Assembly: GCF_001274635.1 (NCBI RefSeq)
Contig: NZ_LBGV01000001.1
Coordinates: 2,976,001-3,040,000, forward strand
Source of the DNA: Persicobacter sp. CCB-QB2
Lineage (GTDB): Bacteria; Bacteroidota; Bacteroidia; Cytophagales; Cyclobacteriaceae
Length of the DNA stretch: 64,000 nt
Reading direction: 5' to 3'
Part shown: in pieces, positions 9,168-17,451 of the stretch
How the letters are laid out: every line of letters starts with the position of its first letter
How positions within the stretch are numbered: the stretch's first letter is position 1
The notes under the pieces: model-generated
What the model was told of the DNA's origin: nothing
What the model saw: only the letters and a program-made list of their open reading frames with translations
Database searches by the model: none
Position numbers and translations under genes: made by a program

Positions 9168-9494
9168 CTAACTTGAATTATTCACCACTAGGTTCAATAC
9201 CCCACCCCAGAAAGTTCATTATCAGCATAATTTGGTTGGGCTTGCTGATTTTTTAATGACCAAAATTAGGTAAGAGCAACTTCTCCATAATAGCGATGCT
9301 ATTCTCTCAAAATATTCGGGTAGCGATTCTGCAACGCTTCAAATTTTCGCTACGAATTTTGGATTTTAAACCCACCCTAAGCTTGCTTTCTTTTCATTGG
9401 TCTAACTCCATGAAAAAACTCGAAATAAGCAAAATCCCTTCATTTTCCTACCCACCAGCCAAACGAAGGTTTTAGCCTGAAGAATCCGGCTTAA
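9168..9494 (+). mobile_element. MITE-like dispersed element, copy B (longer, diverged)
   Basis: Left boundary CTAA then CTTGAATTATTCACCAC; right boundary CCTGAAGAATCCGGC then TTAA. The core motif appears as ATGAAAAAACTCGAAATAAG. The copy is about 327 bp, roughly 105 bp longer than the others. The extra stretch (about 9250-9370) is bounded by CCAAAATT / AATTTTGG and holds a GTAGCG / CGCTAC hairpin. It sits between the hpf terminator and the metK terminator. Confidence 0.65.
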
Positions 9495-9509
9495 GAATAG
9501 GTTTCACAT

Positions 9510-9549
9510 AAAAAAATAGGATCCAGCCTAAGGCCAAATCCTATTTTTA
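9510..9549 (-). terminator. Terminator of metK
   Basis: AAAAATAGGAT (9512-9522) pairs with ATCCTATTTTT (9538-9548), with an inner AGCC/GGC helix. On the minus strand it ends in a T run about 30 bp after the metK stop. Confidence 0.8.
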
Positions 9550-9575
9550 AAAGACAAGCTATTCAAGCTAAATCC

Positions 9576-10832
9576 TTATAGACTAAAAGCATTTTTAATG
9601 GCTTCTACATAGTCCAATTTTTCCCAGGTGAAAGTTTCCACTTCCAACACTACAGGCTCCGAGTACGGATTTGGGAAAGAAACTTTTTTAACTTCTGAAG
9701 TTCTACCCATGTGACCATAAGCAGCTGTTTCCTGATAAATGGGGTTTCGTAGTTTTAAGCGCTGCTCAATAGCGTAAGGACGCATATCAAAAATGGCCTT
9801 CACCTTTTCCGCAATCTCACCATCCGTTAAGTCTACCTTGGCGGTACCGTTGGTATTGACATAAACACCGGTCGGCTCCGCTACGCCAATAGCGTAAGAA
9901 ACCTGCACCAACACCTCATCCGCTACACCTGCTGCAACTAAATTCTTGGCAATATGACGAGTGGCATAGGCTGCTGAACGGTCTACTTTTGATGGATCTT
10001 TACCTGAAAAAGCACCTCCACCATGAGCTCCACGACCGCCATAAGTATCCACAATAATTTTGCGACCAGTCAAACCGGTATCACCATGAGGACCTCCAAT
10101 CACAAATTTCCCGGTAGGGTTAATGTGATATTTGATATCCGCCCCAAAAAGATCCTGAATATGTACCGGCAAGCTAGAAATCACTCTTGGCAACAAAATC
10201 TCCTTGATATCGGCTTCAATTTTACCGAGCATCTCCTCATCGGTATCCGCGAAAGGATCGTGCTGAGTAGAAACTACAATCGCTTCAATGCGCTCCGGCT
10301 TATGGTCATCAGAGTACTGAACAGTCACCTGAGATTTTGCATCCGGACGCAAATAAGGAATTTCATTCCCCTCGCGACGCAAATCTGCAAGTTCGCGAAG
10401 AATACGATGAGAAATTTCCAATGCCAGTGGCATGTAGTTCTCAGTTTCATTGGTCGCATAACCAAACATCATCCCCTGGTCCCCTGCACCCTGATTTTCT
10501 CTATCCTCACGGTCAACACCACGATTGATATCATCAGATTGCTCATGAATAGCGGAGATAACGCCACAAGAATTACCATCAAACTGATACTCTCCCTTGG
10601 TATATCCAATTTTATTGATAACGTCACGAGCGATTTGCTGTACATCCAAATAAGCTTTGGATTTCACCTCCCCGGCCAAAACTACCTGACCAGTAGTCAC
10701 CAAGGTTTCACACGCAACTTTTGAATGCTTATCAAAGGCCAAAAAATGGTCGATAAGTGCATCAGAAATTTGATCGGCAACTTTATCCGGGTGCCCTTCT
10801 GATACTGATTCTGACGTAAAGAAATAAGACAT
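9576..10832 (-). CDS. metK: S-adenosylmethionine synthetase
   Basis: Makes SAM from methionine and ATP. The protein is 418 residues from the ATG at 10832 ([20 protein letters not shown]). The open frame continues 60 bp upstream with non-family residues, so the later ATG is correct. The ATP-binding motif GAGDQG is at residues 115-120, and the P-loop-like GGGAFSGKD occurs in the second half. The single-gene transcript has a candidate promoter and a foldable leader (see 10833-10949). Confidence 0.97.
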   Translation of the reverse strand: MSYFFTSESVSEGHPDKVADQISDALIDHFLAFDKHSKVACETLVTTGQVVLAGEVKSKAYLDVQQIARDVINKIGYTKGEYQFDGNSCGVISAIHEQSDDINRGVDREDRENQGAGDQGMMFGYATNETENYMPLALEISHRILRELADLRREGNEIPYLRPDAKSQVTVQYSDDHKPERIEAIVVSTQHDPFADTDEEMLGKIEADIKEILLPRVISSLPVHIQDLFGADIKYHINPTGKFVIGGPHGDTGLTGRKIIVDTYGGRGAHGGGAFSGKDPSKVDRSAAYATRHIAKNLVAAGVADEVLVQVSYAIGVAEPTGVYVNTNGTAKVDLTDGEIAEKVKAIFDMRPYAIEQRLKLRNPIYQETAAYGHMGRTSEVKKVSFPNPYSEPVVLEVETFTWEKLDYVEAIKNAFSL

Positions 10833-10917
10833 ATTAAAATATGATTTTAGGATTTTTTGAACTCGGCAAGGGGACCAAAACCGCCTTGGCACTCAGACCA
10901 AGAAAAACACTCCCTTG
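10833..10917 (-). promoter_or_regulatory. Foldable 5' leader of metK (possible regulatory RNA)
   Basis: Read on the minus strand, three complementary segments occur in order: CTTGG (10902-10898), CCAAGG (10889-10884) and CCCTTGC (10872-10866). Segments 1 and 2 can form a five-pair hairpin with loop TCTGAGTG. Segment 2 can instead pair with segment 3. GCAAGGG at 10918-10912 can also pair with segment 3. Mutually exclusive helices before a SAM synthetase gene suggest regulation. It does not match the SAM-I core as I know it. If the promoter below is right, the GCAAGGG arm would be only partly transcribed. Confidence 0.35.
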
Positions 10918-10949
10918 CAAAGAACATGAATGTTAAATCGAAATTCAAA
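10918..10949 (-). promoter_or_regulatory. Candidate metK promoter
   Basis: On the minus strand TTTG (10949-10946), 20 bases, then GTTCTTTG (10925-10918). Spacing and the TTTG ends fit the Bacteroidota consensus, though the -7 box has G instead of T at its first position and T instead of A at its second. Confidence 0.45.
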
Positions 10950-10981
10950 GTTAGAGAAAATGCCTGAAACTAAATACGTTT

Positions 10982-11695
10982 TTAAACACTAAGTACAAAA
11001 ATTGTCGGGAATTTGCCTATGGTCAATTTCTCTTTTCTCCATTGAGCGATTGTCTTGGTTTTAATGAATTCCTCCTTACCGGAAACATCTTTAGCTACGC
11101 AAAGTTTGACGTTCGGATTGCAGTTTTTCACTAAATCGTTAAAAAGATGATCATTCCTATAAGGCGTCTCCATAAAAATCTGCGTTTGATGAAAATCTTT
11201 AGCCGTTTTCTCTAAACGCTTGATCGCCTCAACTCTTCTTTTTTTATCAATCGGAAGGTAACCGCTAAAGGCAAAGGACTGCCCTGAAAAACCGGAAGAC
11301 ATCAAGGCCATAAAAATGGAGGAAGGCCCCACTAAAGGCACCACCTGAATTCCCTTATTATGCGCAAAATCTACGGCCAATGCCCCCGGATCAGCGATTC
11401 CCGGACAACCCGACTCTGAGATAATCCCGACATTCTCACCATTCAGTACGGGCTGCATCAATTGAGCCAGCTGGGTATCTTTGGTCTTTTTATCCAAAAC
11501 TTCGAATCTCAACTCTTCAATGGTCAGGCCCAATTTCAAGCTGGAGATATACCTTCTGGCCGTTCTGATATTTTCCACCAAAAAGTACTGTGTATCCTTC
11601 ACCACTTCACGAACCTGCTCTGCAATTACTGCCGGAGCCGTTTCGTCTGCAATGACGTTGGGGATTAAATATAGTGTACCTTTATTCTTTGACAT
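10982..11695 (-). CDS. SAM-dependent methyltransferase of the RsmI/tetrapyrrole methylase family
   Basis: A protein of 237 residues. The fold and motifs resemble RsmI (16S rRNA C1402 2'-O-methyltransferase): an N-terminal LYLIPNVIAD strand, ENIRTARRYIS, a GIISESGCPGIADPGA loop for SAM binding, and VVPLVGPSSIFMALMSSG. It is shorter than full RsmI (about 280 residues) and looks like the shorter RsmI paralogue common in Bacteroidota. It lies one base after the esterase gene in the minus-strand pdxJ run, suggesting translational coupling. Substrate not determinable from sequence. Confidence 0.8.
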   Translation of the reverse strand: MSKNKGTLYLIPNVIADETAPAVIAEQVREVVKDTQYFLVENIRTARRYISSLKLGLTIEELRFEVLDKKTKDTQLAQLMQPVLNGENVGIISESGCPGIADPGALAVDFAHNKGIQVVPLVGPSSIFMALMSSGFSGQSFAFSGYLPIDKKRRVEAIKRLEKTAKDFHQTQIFMETPYRNDHLFNDLVKNCNPNVKLCVAKDVSGKEEFIKTKTIAQWRKEKLTIGKFPTIFVLSV

Positions 11696-11696
11696 C

Positions 11697-12452
11697 TTAT
11701 AAATATTTACTGATCACCTCCAGAAATGCCTGAGGTTTTTCTGCATGAATCCAATGACCCGCCTCTGCAATGGTCTCGAATGAAGCATGAGGAAATTGTC
11801 TCAAAATACCATCAAAATCTTCCTCCAGGATATAATTGGATCTGGCTCCTCTGATAAAAACGGAAGGCCCGTCAAAATGAGATTGCGAATCCAAAGGCAC
11901 CACAATGTTCTCAATTTGATCTTTTATCACTTCTAAATTGAATTTCCATCGAAAACCTTCCGGACCTCTGGCCAGGCCTTTCAAAAGAAATTGTCTTACT
12001 CCAAAGTCTTCAATCAATTTACTCATTTGCTCATCCGCCTGCCCCCGACTTTTAATGGCAGACAAATCAATAGCCTCTAATGCTTCAATAATCAATTGAT
12101 GATGCACCGGATACTCCTTGGGGGCGATATCCACTACTACTAATTGCTTAACTTTTTCAGGATGCTCACAAGCAAACTGCATGGCCGTTTTCCCTCCCAT
12201 GGAGTGTCCGATGATATCAGCCTCTTCGATCTGATGAGATTGAAAAAACACCTCCAAATCATCTGCCATCGCCTCATAATGGTGATCCATTGCATGGGGC
12301 GAGCCCCCATGGTTTCGCTGATCTACCAAATAAACGGTACGCTTTGCTGCTATGGCACGGGCAAAGGTCATCCAGTTATCCAGAGAGCCGAATAAGCCAT
12401 GTAATATAATCAGGGGAGTGCCCTCCCCAACCTGTTTAAAGTTAAGCTGCAT
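11697..12452 (-). CDS. Alpha/beta hydrolase, YbfF-type esterase
   Basis: A protein of 251 residues. It has the oxyanion HGLFGSLDNW motif near residue 20, the nucleophile elbow GHSMGG (about residue 96) and a C-terminal catalytic His in AGHWIHAEKP. This pattern matches YbfF-like acyl-CoA/carboxyl esterases. It is cytoplasmic (no signal peptide). It sits six bases downstream of pdxJ and one base before the methylase gene; the three are probably an operon. The natural substrate is unknown. Confidence 0.8.
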   Translation of the reverse strand: MQLNFKQVGEGTPLIILHGLFGSLDNWMTFARAIAAKRTVYLVDQRNHGGSPHAMDHHYEAMADDLEVFFQSHQIEEADIIGHSMGGKTAMQFACEHPEKVKQLVVVDIAPKEYPVHHQLIIEALEAIDLSAIKSRGQADEQMSKLIEDFGVRQFLLKGLARGPEGFRWKFNLEVIKDQIENIVVPLDSQSHFDGPSVFIRGARSNYILEEDFDGILRQFPHASFETIAEAGHWIHAEKPQAFLEVISKYL

Positions 12453-12458
12453 GCTGGT

Positions 12459-13172
12459 TTATTTTAACTGTCGAAGGTAAAGTTGAATGGTATTTTCAAA
12501 TCCCATATAGAGGGCATCACATACTAAAGCGTGGCCGATAGATACTTCATCTAATTGCGGCAATTGTTCTTTAAGATATTTCAGATTATCCAAATCCAAA
12601 TCATGGCCTGCATTGATCCCTAAGCCTAATTCCTGCGCTTTCACTGCTGCCGCCACATAATGGGATACCGCCTCCTCTTTGTCTTTATGGAAGTTAGCCG
12701 CATATGGCTCGGTGTACAACTCAATTCTATCCGCTCCGCAATTTTTCGCTCCCATTACAAATTGAGGGTCAGGATCCACAAAAATAGAAACCCGAACTCC
12801 CTCTGCTTTAATAGCCTCGCAAATCTCTTTCAGAAAACCTTCATGCTTAACCGTATCCCAGCCTGCATTGGAGGTAATGGCTGTTGGTGGGTCCGGCACC
12901 AAAGTCGCCTGAGCGGGCTTCACCTTTTTGATGATTTCCATAAAACGCTCATCCGGATAACCCTCAATATTGAATTCAGTAGTCACCACTTCGCTCAAAT
13001 CCAAAACATCCTGGTAGGTGATATGTCGCTCATCCGGTCTGGGATGCACCGTGATTCCTTCCGCACCAAACCTTTCCGCATCCAGTGCCGCTTTTACAAC
13101 ATTCGGATTGTCCCCACCGCGCGAATTGCGAAGGGTAGCGATTTTATTGATATTTACACTCAGCTTCGTCAT
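12459..13172 (-). CDS. pdxJ: Pyridoxine 5'-phosphate synthase
   Basis: Last step of DXP-dependent vitamin B6 synthesis: condenses 1-deoxy-xylulose-5-phosphate with 3-amino-1-hydroxyacetone phosphate. The protein has 237 residues (normal). It begins with the [14 protein letters not shown] motif, followed by [28 protein letters not shown] and [12 protein letters not shown], all characteristic of PdxJ. The gene heads a three-gene minus-strand run and is divergent from the YqeY gene. pdxA and other pathway genes are not in the window. Confidence 0.96.
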   Translation of the reverse strand: MTKLSVNINKIATLRNSRGGDNPNVVKAALDAERFGAEGITVHPRPDERHITYQDVLDLSEVVTTEFNIEGYPDERFMEIIKKVKPAQATLVPDPPTAITSNAGWDTVKHEGFLKEICEAIKAEGVRVSIFVDPDPQFVMGAKNCGADRIELYTEPYAANFHKDKEEAVSHYVAAAVKAQELGLGINAGHDLDLDNLKYLKEQLPQLDEVSIGHALVCDALYMGFENTIQLYLRQLK

Positions 13173-13268
13173 ATCATTACCTGATTTATTAAATTTAGGC
13201 GCAAGTTAGTATTTTAAGAGATTTTCAGGAGGCTTTAGTCGAACTATTCCACCGAATGCTTAAATCCC

Positions 13269-13276
13269 TACCTTTG
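13269..13276 (+). promoter_or_regulatory. Possible -7 box upstream of the YqeY gene (TACCTTTG)
   Basis: TACCTTTG fits TAnnTTTG and lies 38 bp before the ATG at 13314. The -33 region is not convincing. Confidence 0.35.
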
Positions 13277-13313
13277 TATCCAAATAATATTTCAAAAAAT
13301 AAAAAGAAAACTT

Positions 13314-13766
13314 ATGAGCTTAAAGGAGACCATCAATACCGATATTAAAAAAGCTATGCTAGCCAAGAAAAAAGACGATTTGAGAGCCTTAAGAGCAATC
13401 AAGTCCATGATTATGCTAGCTGAGACAGAGAAGGGCAGTGCCAGTGAGTTGAATGAAGAGCAGGAAATCAAGATTCTTCAAAAGGCGGTAAAACAAAGAA
13501 AAGAATCTGCTGATATGTATCAATCACAAAATCGTGAGGATTTAGCAGAAATTGAACTTTCTGAAGTTGCTGTGATTGAGCAATACTTGCCACAGCCGCT
13601 TTCGGAAGAGGAGTTAAAGGCGGCGATCACCTCCATTATTGCTGAAACCGGTGCGGAAGGCCCTAAAGATATGGGGAAAGTGATGGGCGTTGCCACTAAA
13701 TCCCTTGCCGGAAAAGCTGATGGAAAATCTATTTCCACCATGGTGAAGACTTTACTTAATCAATAA
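13314..13766 (+). CDS. GatB/YqeY domain protein
   Basis: A protein of 150 residues matching the stand-alone YqeY family: MSLKETINTDIKKAMLAKKK at the start, LRALRAIKSMI, then LPQPLSEEELKAAI and the terminal KDMGKVMG ... DGKSISTMVKTLL motif. This domain is shared with the C-terminus of GatB, where it contacts tRNA; the role of free YqeY is unclear. The gene starts the plus-strand run YqeY-CvpA-PabA, with a 12-bp gap to the next gene. Confidence 0.9.
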   Translation: MSLKETINTDIKKAMLAKKKDDLRALRAIKSMIMLAETEKGSASELNEEQEIKILQKAVKQRKESADMYQSQNREDLAEIELSEVAVIEQYLPQPLSEEELKAAITSIIAETGAEGPKDMGKVMGVATKSLAGKADGKSISTMVKTLLNQ

Positions 13767-13778
13767 TTCAAAACTATT

Positions 13779-14288
13779 TTGATCAGTATTTTTGATATAG
13801 GCGCCTTGGTTCTTATGGGTTATGGCGCCTACAATGGATTTAAAAAGGGACTTATCGTCAGCATTGTCACGACTTTAAGCCTGTTTATTGCGATATGGGG
13901 CGCTGTACAATTCCAGGATATCGCTACCAGCCTGTTAAAACCTTTTGTAAGCATTGATATCAGCTACCTGCCATATCTCGCTTTCGTTTTGGTCTTCATT
14001 GTTTTTGTTGTAGGGGTACATTTCATCGGAACTTTCCTGAAAAAAATTATCCATATGACACTACTCGGAAGTTTAGACACTTTAGCTGGTGGCTTATTGG
14101 GAATTATTAAGATCGCTCTCTTTCTGGGCGTTATTGTTTTTGCCATTCAGCATTTTGCCCCTGAAAAAGCCGACGAATTAATGAGTAGTAGCATGGCATT
14201 TCCTATTTTGGCAGATTTGGCTGACTTCGTAGCGGGCTTCTTTCCTCCCATAGAGTTCGAAATTCCGGACATTCCAAAAAGCGTGTAA
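13779..14288 (+). CDS. CvpA family membrane protein
   Basis: A protein of 169 residues with four predicted transmembrane helices (about 4-18, 24-48, 65-88, 100-125) and the CvpA signature YGAYNGFKKGLI near residue 16. CvpA proteins are needed for colicin V production in E. coli and envelope/bile tolerance in others, with an unclear mechanism. The start is a TTG at 13779; no ATG exists before the signature and the next Met would cut into helix 1. Two bases separate it from the downstream glutamine amidotransferase gene. Confidence 0.85.
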   Translation: MISIFDIGALVLMGYGAYNGFKKGLIVSIVTTLSLFIAIWGAVQFQDIATSLLKPFVSIDISYLPYLAFVLVFIVFVVGVHFIGTFLKKIIHMTLLGSLDTLAGGLLGIIKIALFLGVIVFAIQHFAPEKADELMSSSMAFPILADLADFVAGFFPPIEFEIPDIPKSV

Positions 14289-14290
14289 CA

Positions 14291-14863
14291 TTGATATTAC
14301 TGATTGATAATTTCGATTCCTTCACCTACAACCTGGTGGATTATTTTGCGCAAATTGGTGTGAAATGCCGGGTTTACCGAAATAATACCCCCATCCATGA
14401 TTTAAACCTGGAGGGTGTAAGGGCCATCGTCCTTTCTCCCGGCCCGGGCACTCCTTCCGGAGCTGGGCGATTAATGGAGTATATTGCATATTTTGATGGT
14501 CAATTACCCATGCTAGGCGTTTGCCTGGGACATCAGGCCATTGGCCAATACCTGGGCGAGAAAGTCATTCAGGCCATTCAACCTCTGCATGGAAAAATTA
14601 CCGAAATCAAAATCTCTCCAACCGGCATTCCATTCAGGGATTTAGGAAAACACTCGAAGGTAACCCGTTATCATTCTCTAGTCCTACAAAAGCCATTAAG
14701 ATCTGATATTCAAATAACTGCCGAAACAAAGCAGGGAGAAATAATGGCCATTGAGCATTTTGAGAAGAAAATGACCGGCATACAATTTCACCCGGAAGCT
14801 ATTTGTACTGATGAAGGACTGCAAATGCTTAGGAATTGGTGTGAACACCATCGCATCATTTGA
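14291..14863 (+). CDS. Glutamine amidotransferase, anthranilate/aminodeoxychorismate synthase component II
   Basis: Class I glutaminase of 190 residues that supplies ammonia to chorismate-amidating enzymes. It begins MILLIDNFDSFTYNL (TTG start at 14291). The nucleophile is Cys78 in GVCLGHQAIG, with His167/Glu169 in FHPEA. PGPGTPSGAG forms the oxyanion region. No trpE, pabB or pabC is adjacent, so TrpG (tryptophan) and PabA (folate) roles cannot be separated; some bacteria use one subunit for both. Confidence 0.9.
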   Translation: MILLIDNFDSFTYNLVDYFAQIGVKCRVYRNNTPIHDLNLEGVRAIVLSPGPGTPSGAGRLMEYIAYFDGQLPMLGVCLGHQAIGQYLGEKVIQAIQPLHGKITEIKISPTGIPFRDLGKHSKVTRYHSLVLQKPLRSDIQITAETKQGEIMAIEHFEKKMTGIQFHPEAICTDEGLQMLRNWCEHHRII

Positions 14864-14951
14864 TATCCATTGCATTTCAGCTAAATTGCCAAATATTATT
14901 TCTACAGGCTAATATCCTCTAATGGCTTTTAGTCTATATTAATGTTATTGC

Positions 14952-15701
14952 ATGACTATTGAAATTAAGGAAGCTCAGGGCTTTCAGTATATAGAGGAGG
15001 GTGAGGGGCAAACCATCATGTTGCTTCATGGGTTATTTGGCGCCCTAAGTAATTGGGATGGAGTCGTGAATCACTTCAAGGAGGGGTTCAGGGTCGTTAT
15101 TCCTTTATTACCCATTTATGAAATCCCAAGAAAACAGGCCAACCTGGAGGGCCTACTTGCGCATATTGAAGCATTCGTCCAAATGAAGGGATTGAATCAT
15201 ATGATCATCATGGGCAACTCTCTGGGGGGACATCTTGCTTTGATGTATGCGCTGGCACACCCTGATGAGGTGGATAAATTAATTCTGACCGGCTCTTCCG
15301 GCCTATTTGAAAACTCCATGGGTAGCTCTTTCCCCAAAAGGGGAAACTACCAGTTCATCAAAGAAAAAGTAGAATATACCTTCTATGACCCTAAAGTAGC
15401 CACTAAGGAATATGTGGATGAGGTTTTTAATATCACGAACAGCATCCCAAAGTGTATGAAAATCGTTAGTATAGCTAAGTCCGCTCAACGGAACAATTTA
15501 ACCGACGAGTTGCCAAAAATTAAAGCCAAAACGCTTTTGGTGTGGGGTACCAATGATACCATTACCCCTCCGGAAGTGGCCTATGATTTTGACCGGCTTA
15601 TACCTGACACTCAACTACGATTCATTGACCGGTGCTGTCATGCTCCCATGATGGAACATCCGGATGTTTTTAACCAGATCGTAGATCGATTCCTGAACTG
15701 A
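14952..15701 (+). CDS. Alpha/beta hydrolase
   Basis: A protein of 249 residues: HGLFGALSNWDGV oxyanion region (about 26-38), nucleophile elbow GNSLGGH (about 88-94), acidic residue near WGTNDTITPP, and terminal His in CCHAPMMEHP. It is about as long as the esterase at 11697 but clearly a different subfamily. No signal peptide. It precedes the CBS-domain gene by eight bases and may be cotranscribed with it and nadK. The substrate is unknown. Confidence 0.8.
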   Translation: MTIEIKEAQGFQYIEEGEGQTIMLLHGLFGALSNWDGVVNHFKEGFRVVIPLLPIYEIPRKQANLEGLLAHIEAFVQMKGLNHMIIMGNSLGGHLALMYALAHPDEVDKLILTGSSGLFENSMGSSFPKRGNYQFIKEKVEYTFYDPKVATKEYVDEVFNITNSIPKCMKIVSIAKSAQRNNLTDELPKIKAKTLLVWGTNDTITPPEVAYDFDRLIPDTQLRFIDRCCHAPMMEHPDVFNQIVDRFLN

Positions 15702-15709
15702 AAAATAAT

Positions 15710-16375
15710 ATGATTGCAGAATCTCTGATAAACCACTCCATTCCACCATTAAAATCATCTGACAATTCGCAAAAGGCGCTTTTATGGATGGAAGAATTGC
15801 GCATGCACCAACTTCCGGTGGTGGACAATCGAAAATTCAAGGGCATGATCTCCGAGGAGTTGGTATTAGAGAATAATAATATCGACGCCTTGGTGGGGGA
15901 ATATGATTTGATTGCGGAACAATGTTATGTTCAGAAACATCAGCATATGCTGGATGTTATCAAACTCTCTACCGACTACGGGGTGGACATTGTAGCCGTG
16001 GTGGACGAAGATTTAAATTTCCAGGGTATCATTACCTTAAATGATACCCTGAAAGCCTTATCGCAATTATCGGCCATTCAAAGTCCCGGAGGAATATTAA
16101 TCCTATCCATGAAACAGATTGATTATTCCCTGGCTGAAATCACCCGACTAATAGAAGAAAACAACACTAAAATCCTCAGCACCTATGTGTATGATGACCC
16201 TGAGGATCCTACAAGGTTACATTTAACGGTTAAACTCAACACCCACGACCTGCAAAGAATTGTGGCTACATTGGAGCGCTTTGGTTACCTGATTGAGGCC
16301 CGCTTCGAGGAGACCACCAGTTTAACCAATGAGCAGGAGCGGTTTGATATTTTGATGAAATATTTAAATATTTAA
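15710..16375 (+). CDS. CBS-domain protein
   Basis: A protein of 221 residues with two CBS motifs (about residues 1-60 and 70-125; second ends VVDEDLNFQGIITLNDTLKAL) and a C-terminal ACT-like region (ILSMKQIDYSLAEITRLIEENNTKILSTYVY). This layout resembles AcuB-type regulators. CBS pairs bind adenine nucleotides; the target is not evident. In Bacteroidota this gene is commonly found just before nadK and pdxJ, as here with nadK. No catalytic domain is present. Confidence 0.8.
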   Translation: MIAESLINHSIPPLKSSDNSQKALLWMEELRMHQLPVVDNRKFKGMISEELVLENNNIDALVGEYDLIAEQCYVQKHQHMLDVIKLSTDYGVDIVAVVDEDLNFQGIITLNDTLKALSQLSAIQSPGGILILSMKQIDYSLAEITRLIEENNTKILSTYVYDDPEDPTRLHLTVKLNTHDLQRIVATLERFGYLIEARFEETTSLTNEQERFDILMKYLNI

Positions 16376-16400
16376 TTTGGCTTTGTAATTTTAAGCCAAA
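16376..16400. repeat. Inverted repeat between CBS gene and nadK
   Basis: TTTGGCTT (16376-16383) and AAGCCAAA (16393-16400) form an eight-pair hairpin with a nine-base loop, starting on the base after the CBS gene stop codon. There is no T run on either side, so it may be a processing or weak termination site. Confidence 0.4.
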
Positions 16401-16460
16401 ATCCGCTCAACCTTAACAAATGAGGGGTTTTTAAGATTTATTTTTTTTAAAACAATAGTG

Positions 16461-17333
16461 ATGCGCGTCGCCTTACACGGTAAAAACTTCTCAGAACAAA
16501 GTATTCCGGTTATGCGAACAATTTTTGACCGAATTGTTCGATACAGTAGTAAAATTTTTCTCTCCGAAAGATATGCCAAAGTCTTGCACTACCGGGGTAT
16601 CAAATTACCCTTGGCCGGTACTTTTGGGCGTGGAAACTTACCCGAATGCGATGCAATCATTACCCTTGGGGGAGATGGCACCTTGCTAGATACCGTTACT
16701 TATGTGGGAAGCAGCGAAACGCCTATTCTCGGCATAAATACCGGAAGATTAGGTTTCCTGGCTACAATTCCTATCAATAAGTTTTCTGAAACTTTCAAGA
16801 GAATTCAGGAAGGGGACTACCGAATAGATGAAAGGAGCTTACTTTCTTTGCGCACTCCTGAAAACTTTTTCCTTAATCAGAACTTTGCCCTAAATGAATT
16901 CACAGTAACCAAAAAGGATAGCTCCTCTATGATTACCGTTCGTGCCTTTATTAATGATGAATACATCAACAGTTATTGGGCCGATGGATTAATAGTAGCC
17001 ACTCCAACAGGTTCCACTGGTTATTCCATGTCTTGCGGAGGCCCCTTACTACATCCGGCATCAAACAATTTCGTCATTACTCCGGTGAGTCCGCACCACT
17101 TAAATGTGAGACCACTAATTATTCCGGATAATTCTGAAATCCGCCTGGAAATAGAAAGCCGATCACGCAATGTTTTAATTTCTTTGGATTCCCGCTCGCA
17201 GAGCATTCCCTACCAAACCGAAATCAAACTAAAAAAAGAATCTTTCGGTGTAAAGCTCATCCACCTCAATGACTATAGCTTCTATGATACCCTTCGTGGT
17301 AAACTCAATTGGGGCATGGATCTAAGAAATTAA
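16461..17333 (+). CDS. nadK: NAD kinase
   Basis: Phosphorylates NAD to NADP. The protein is 290 residues from ATG at 16461 (MRVALHGKNF); a GTG lies one codon upstream. The signature GGDGTLLDT starts at residue 70. A NE(F/D) motif follows (ALNEFTV) and the active-site TPTGSTGYSMSCGGP stretch is intact. It lies upstream of the DUF6089-like OMP, uppS and bamA genes, a conserved Bacteroidota neighbourhood. Confidence 0.96.
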   Translation: MRVALHGKNFSEQSIPVMRTIFDRIVRYSSKIFLSERYAKVLHYRGIKLPLAGTFGRGNLPECDAIITLGGDGTLLDTVTYVGSSETPILGINTGRLGFLATIPINKFSETFKRIQEGDYRIDERSLLSLRTPENFFLNQNFALNEFTVTKKDSSSMITVRAFINDEYINSYWADGLIVATPTGSTGYSMSCGGPLLHPASNNFVITPVSPHHLNVRPLIIPDNSEIRLEIESRSRNVLISLDSRSQSIPYQTEIKLKKESFGVKLIHLNDYSFYDTLRGKLNWGMDLRN

Positions 17334-17451
17334 TTAAAAAATTGTATCTTCAGCTCAAATTTAGTCTCAATCACACCATTCTGCTTATGCAAGAGCAATA
17401 CGTTTAAAGCATTTTATTATATTTCCCCTCATTTTTGTAATAATTTCGAAT

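Noticed and set aside
10023..10724. Long open frame (233 codons) on the plus strand opposite metK
   Set aside because: It is entirely antisense to a well-supported metK gene and its translation has no domain character.
10833..10917. metK leader as a SAM-I riboswitch
   Set aside because: The multi-stem SAM-I layout and its conserved core are not present; kept only as an unassigned foldable leader.
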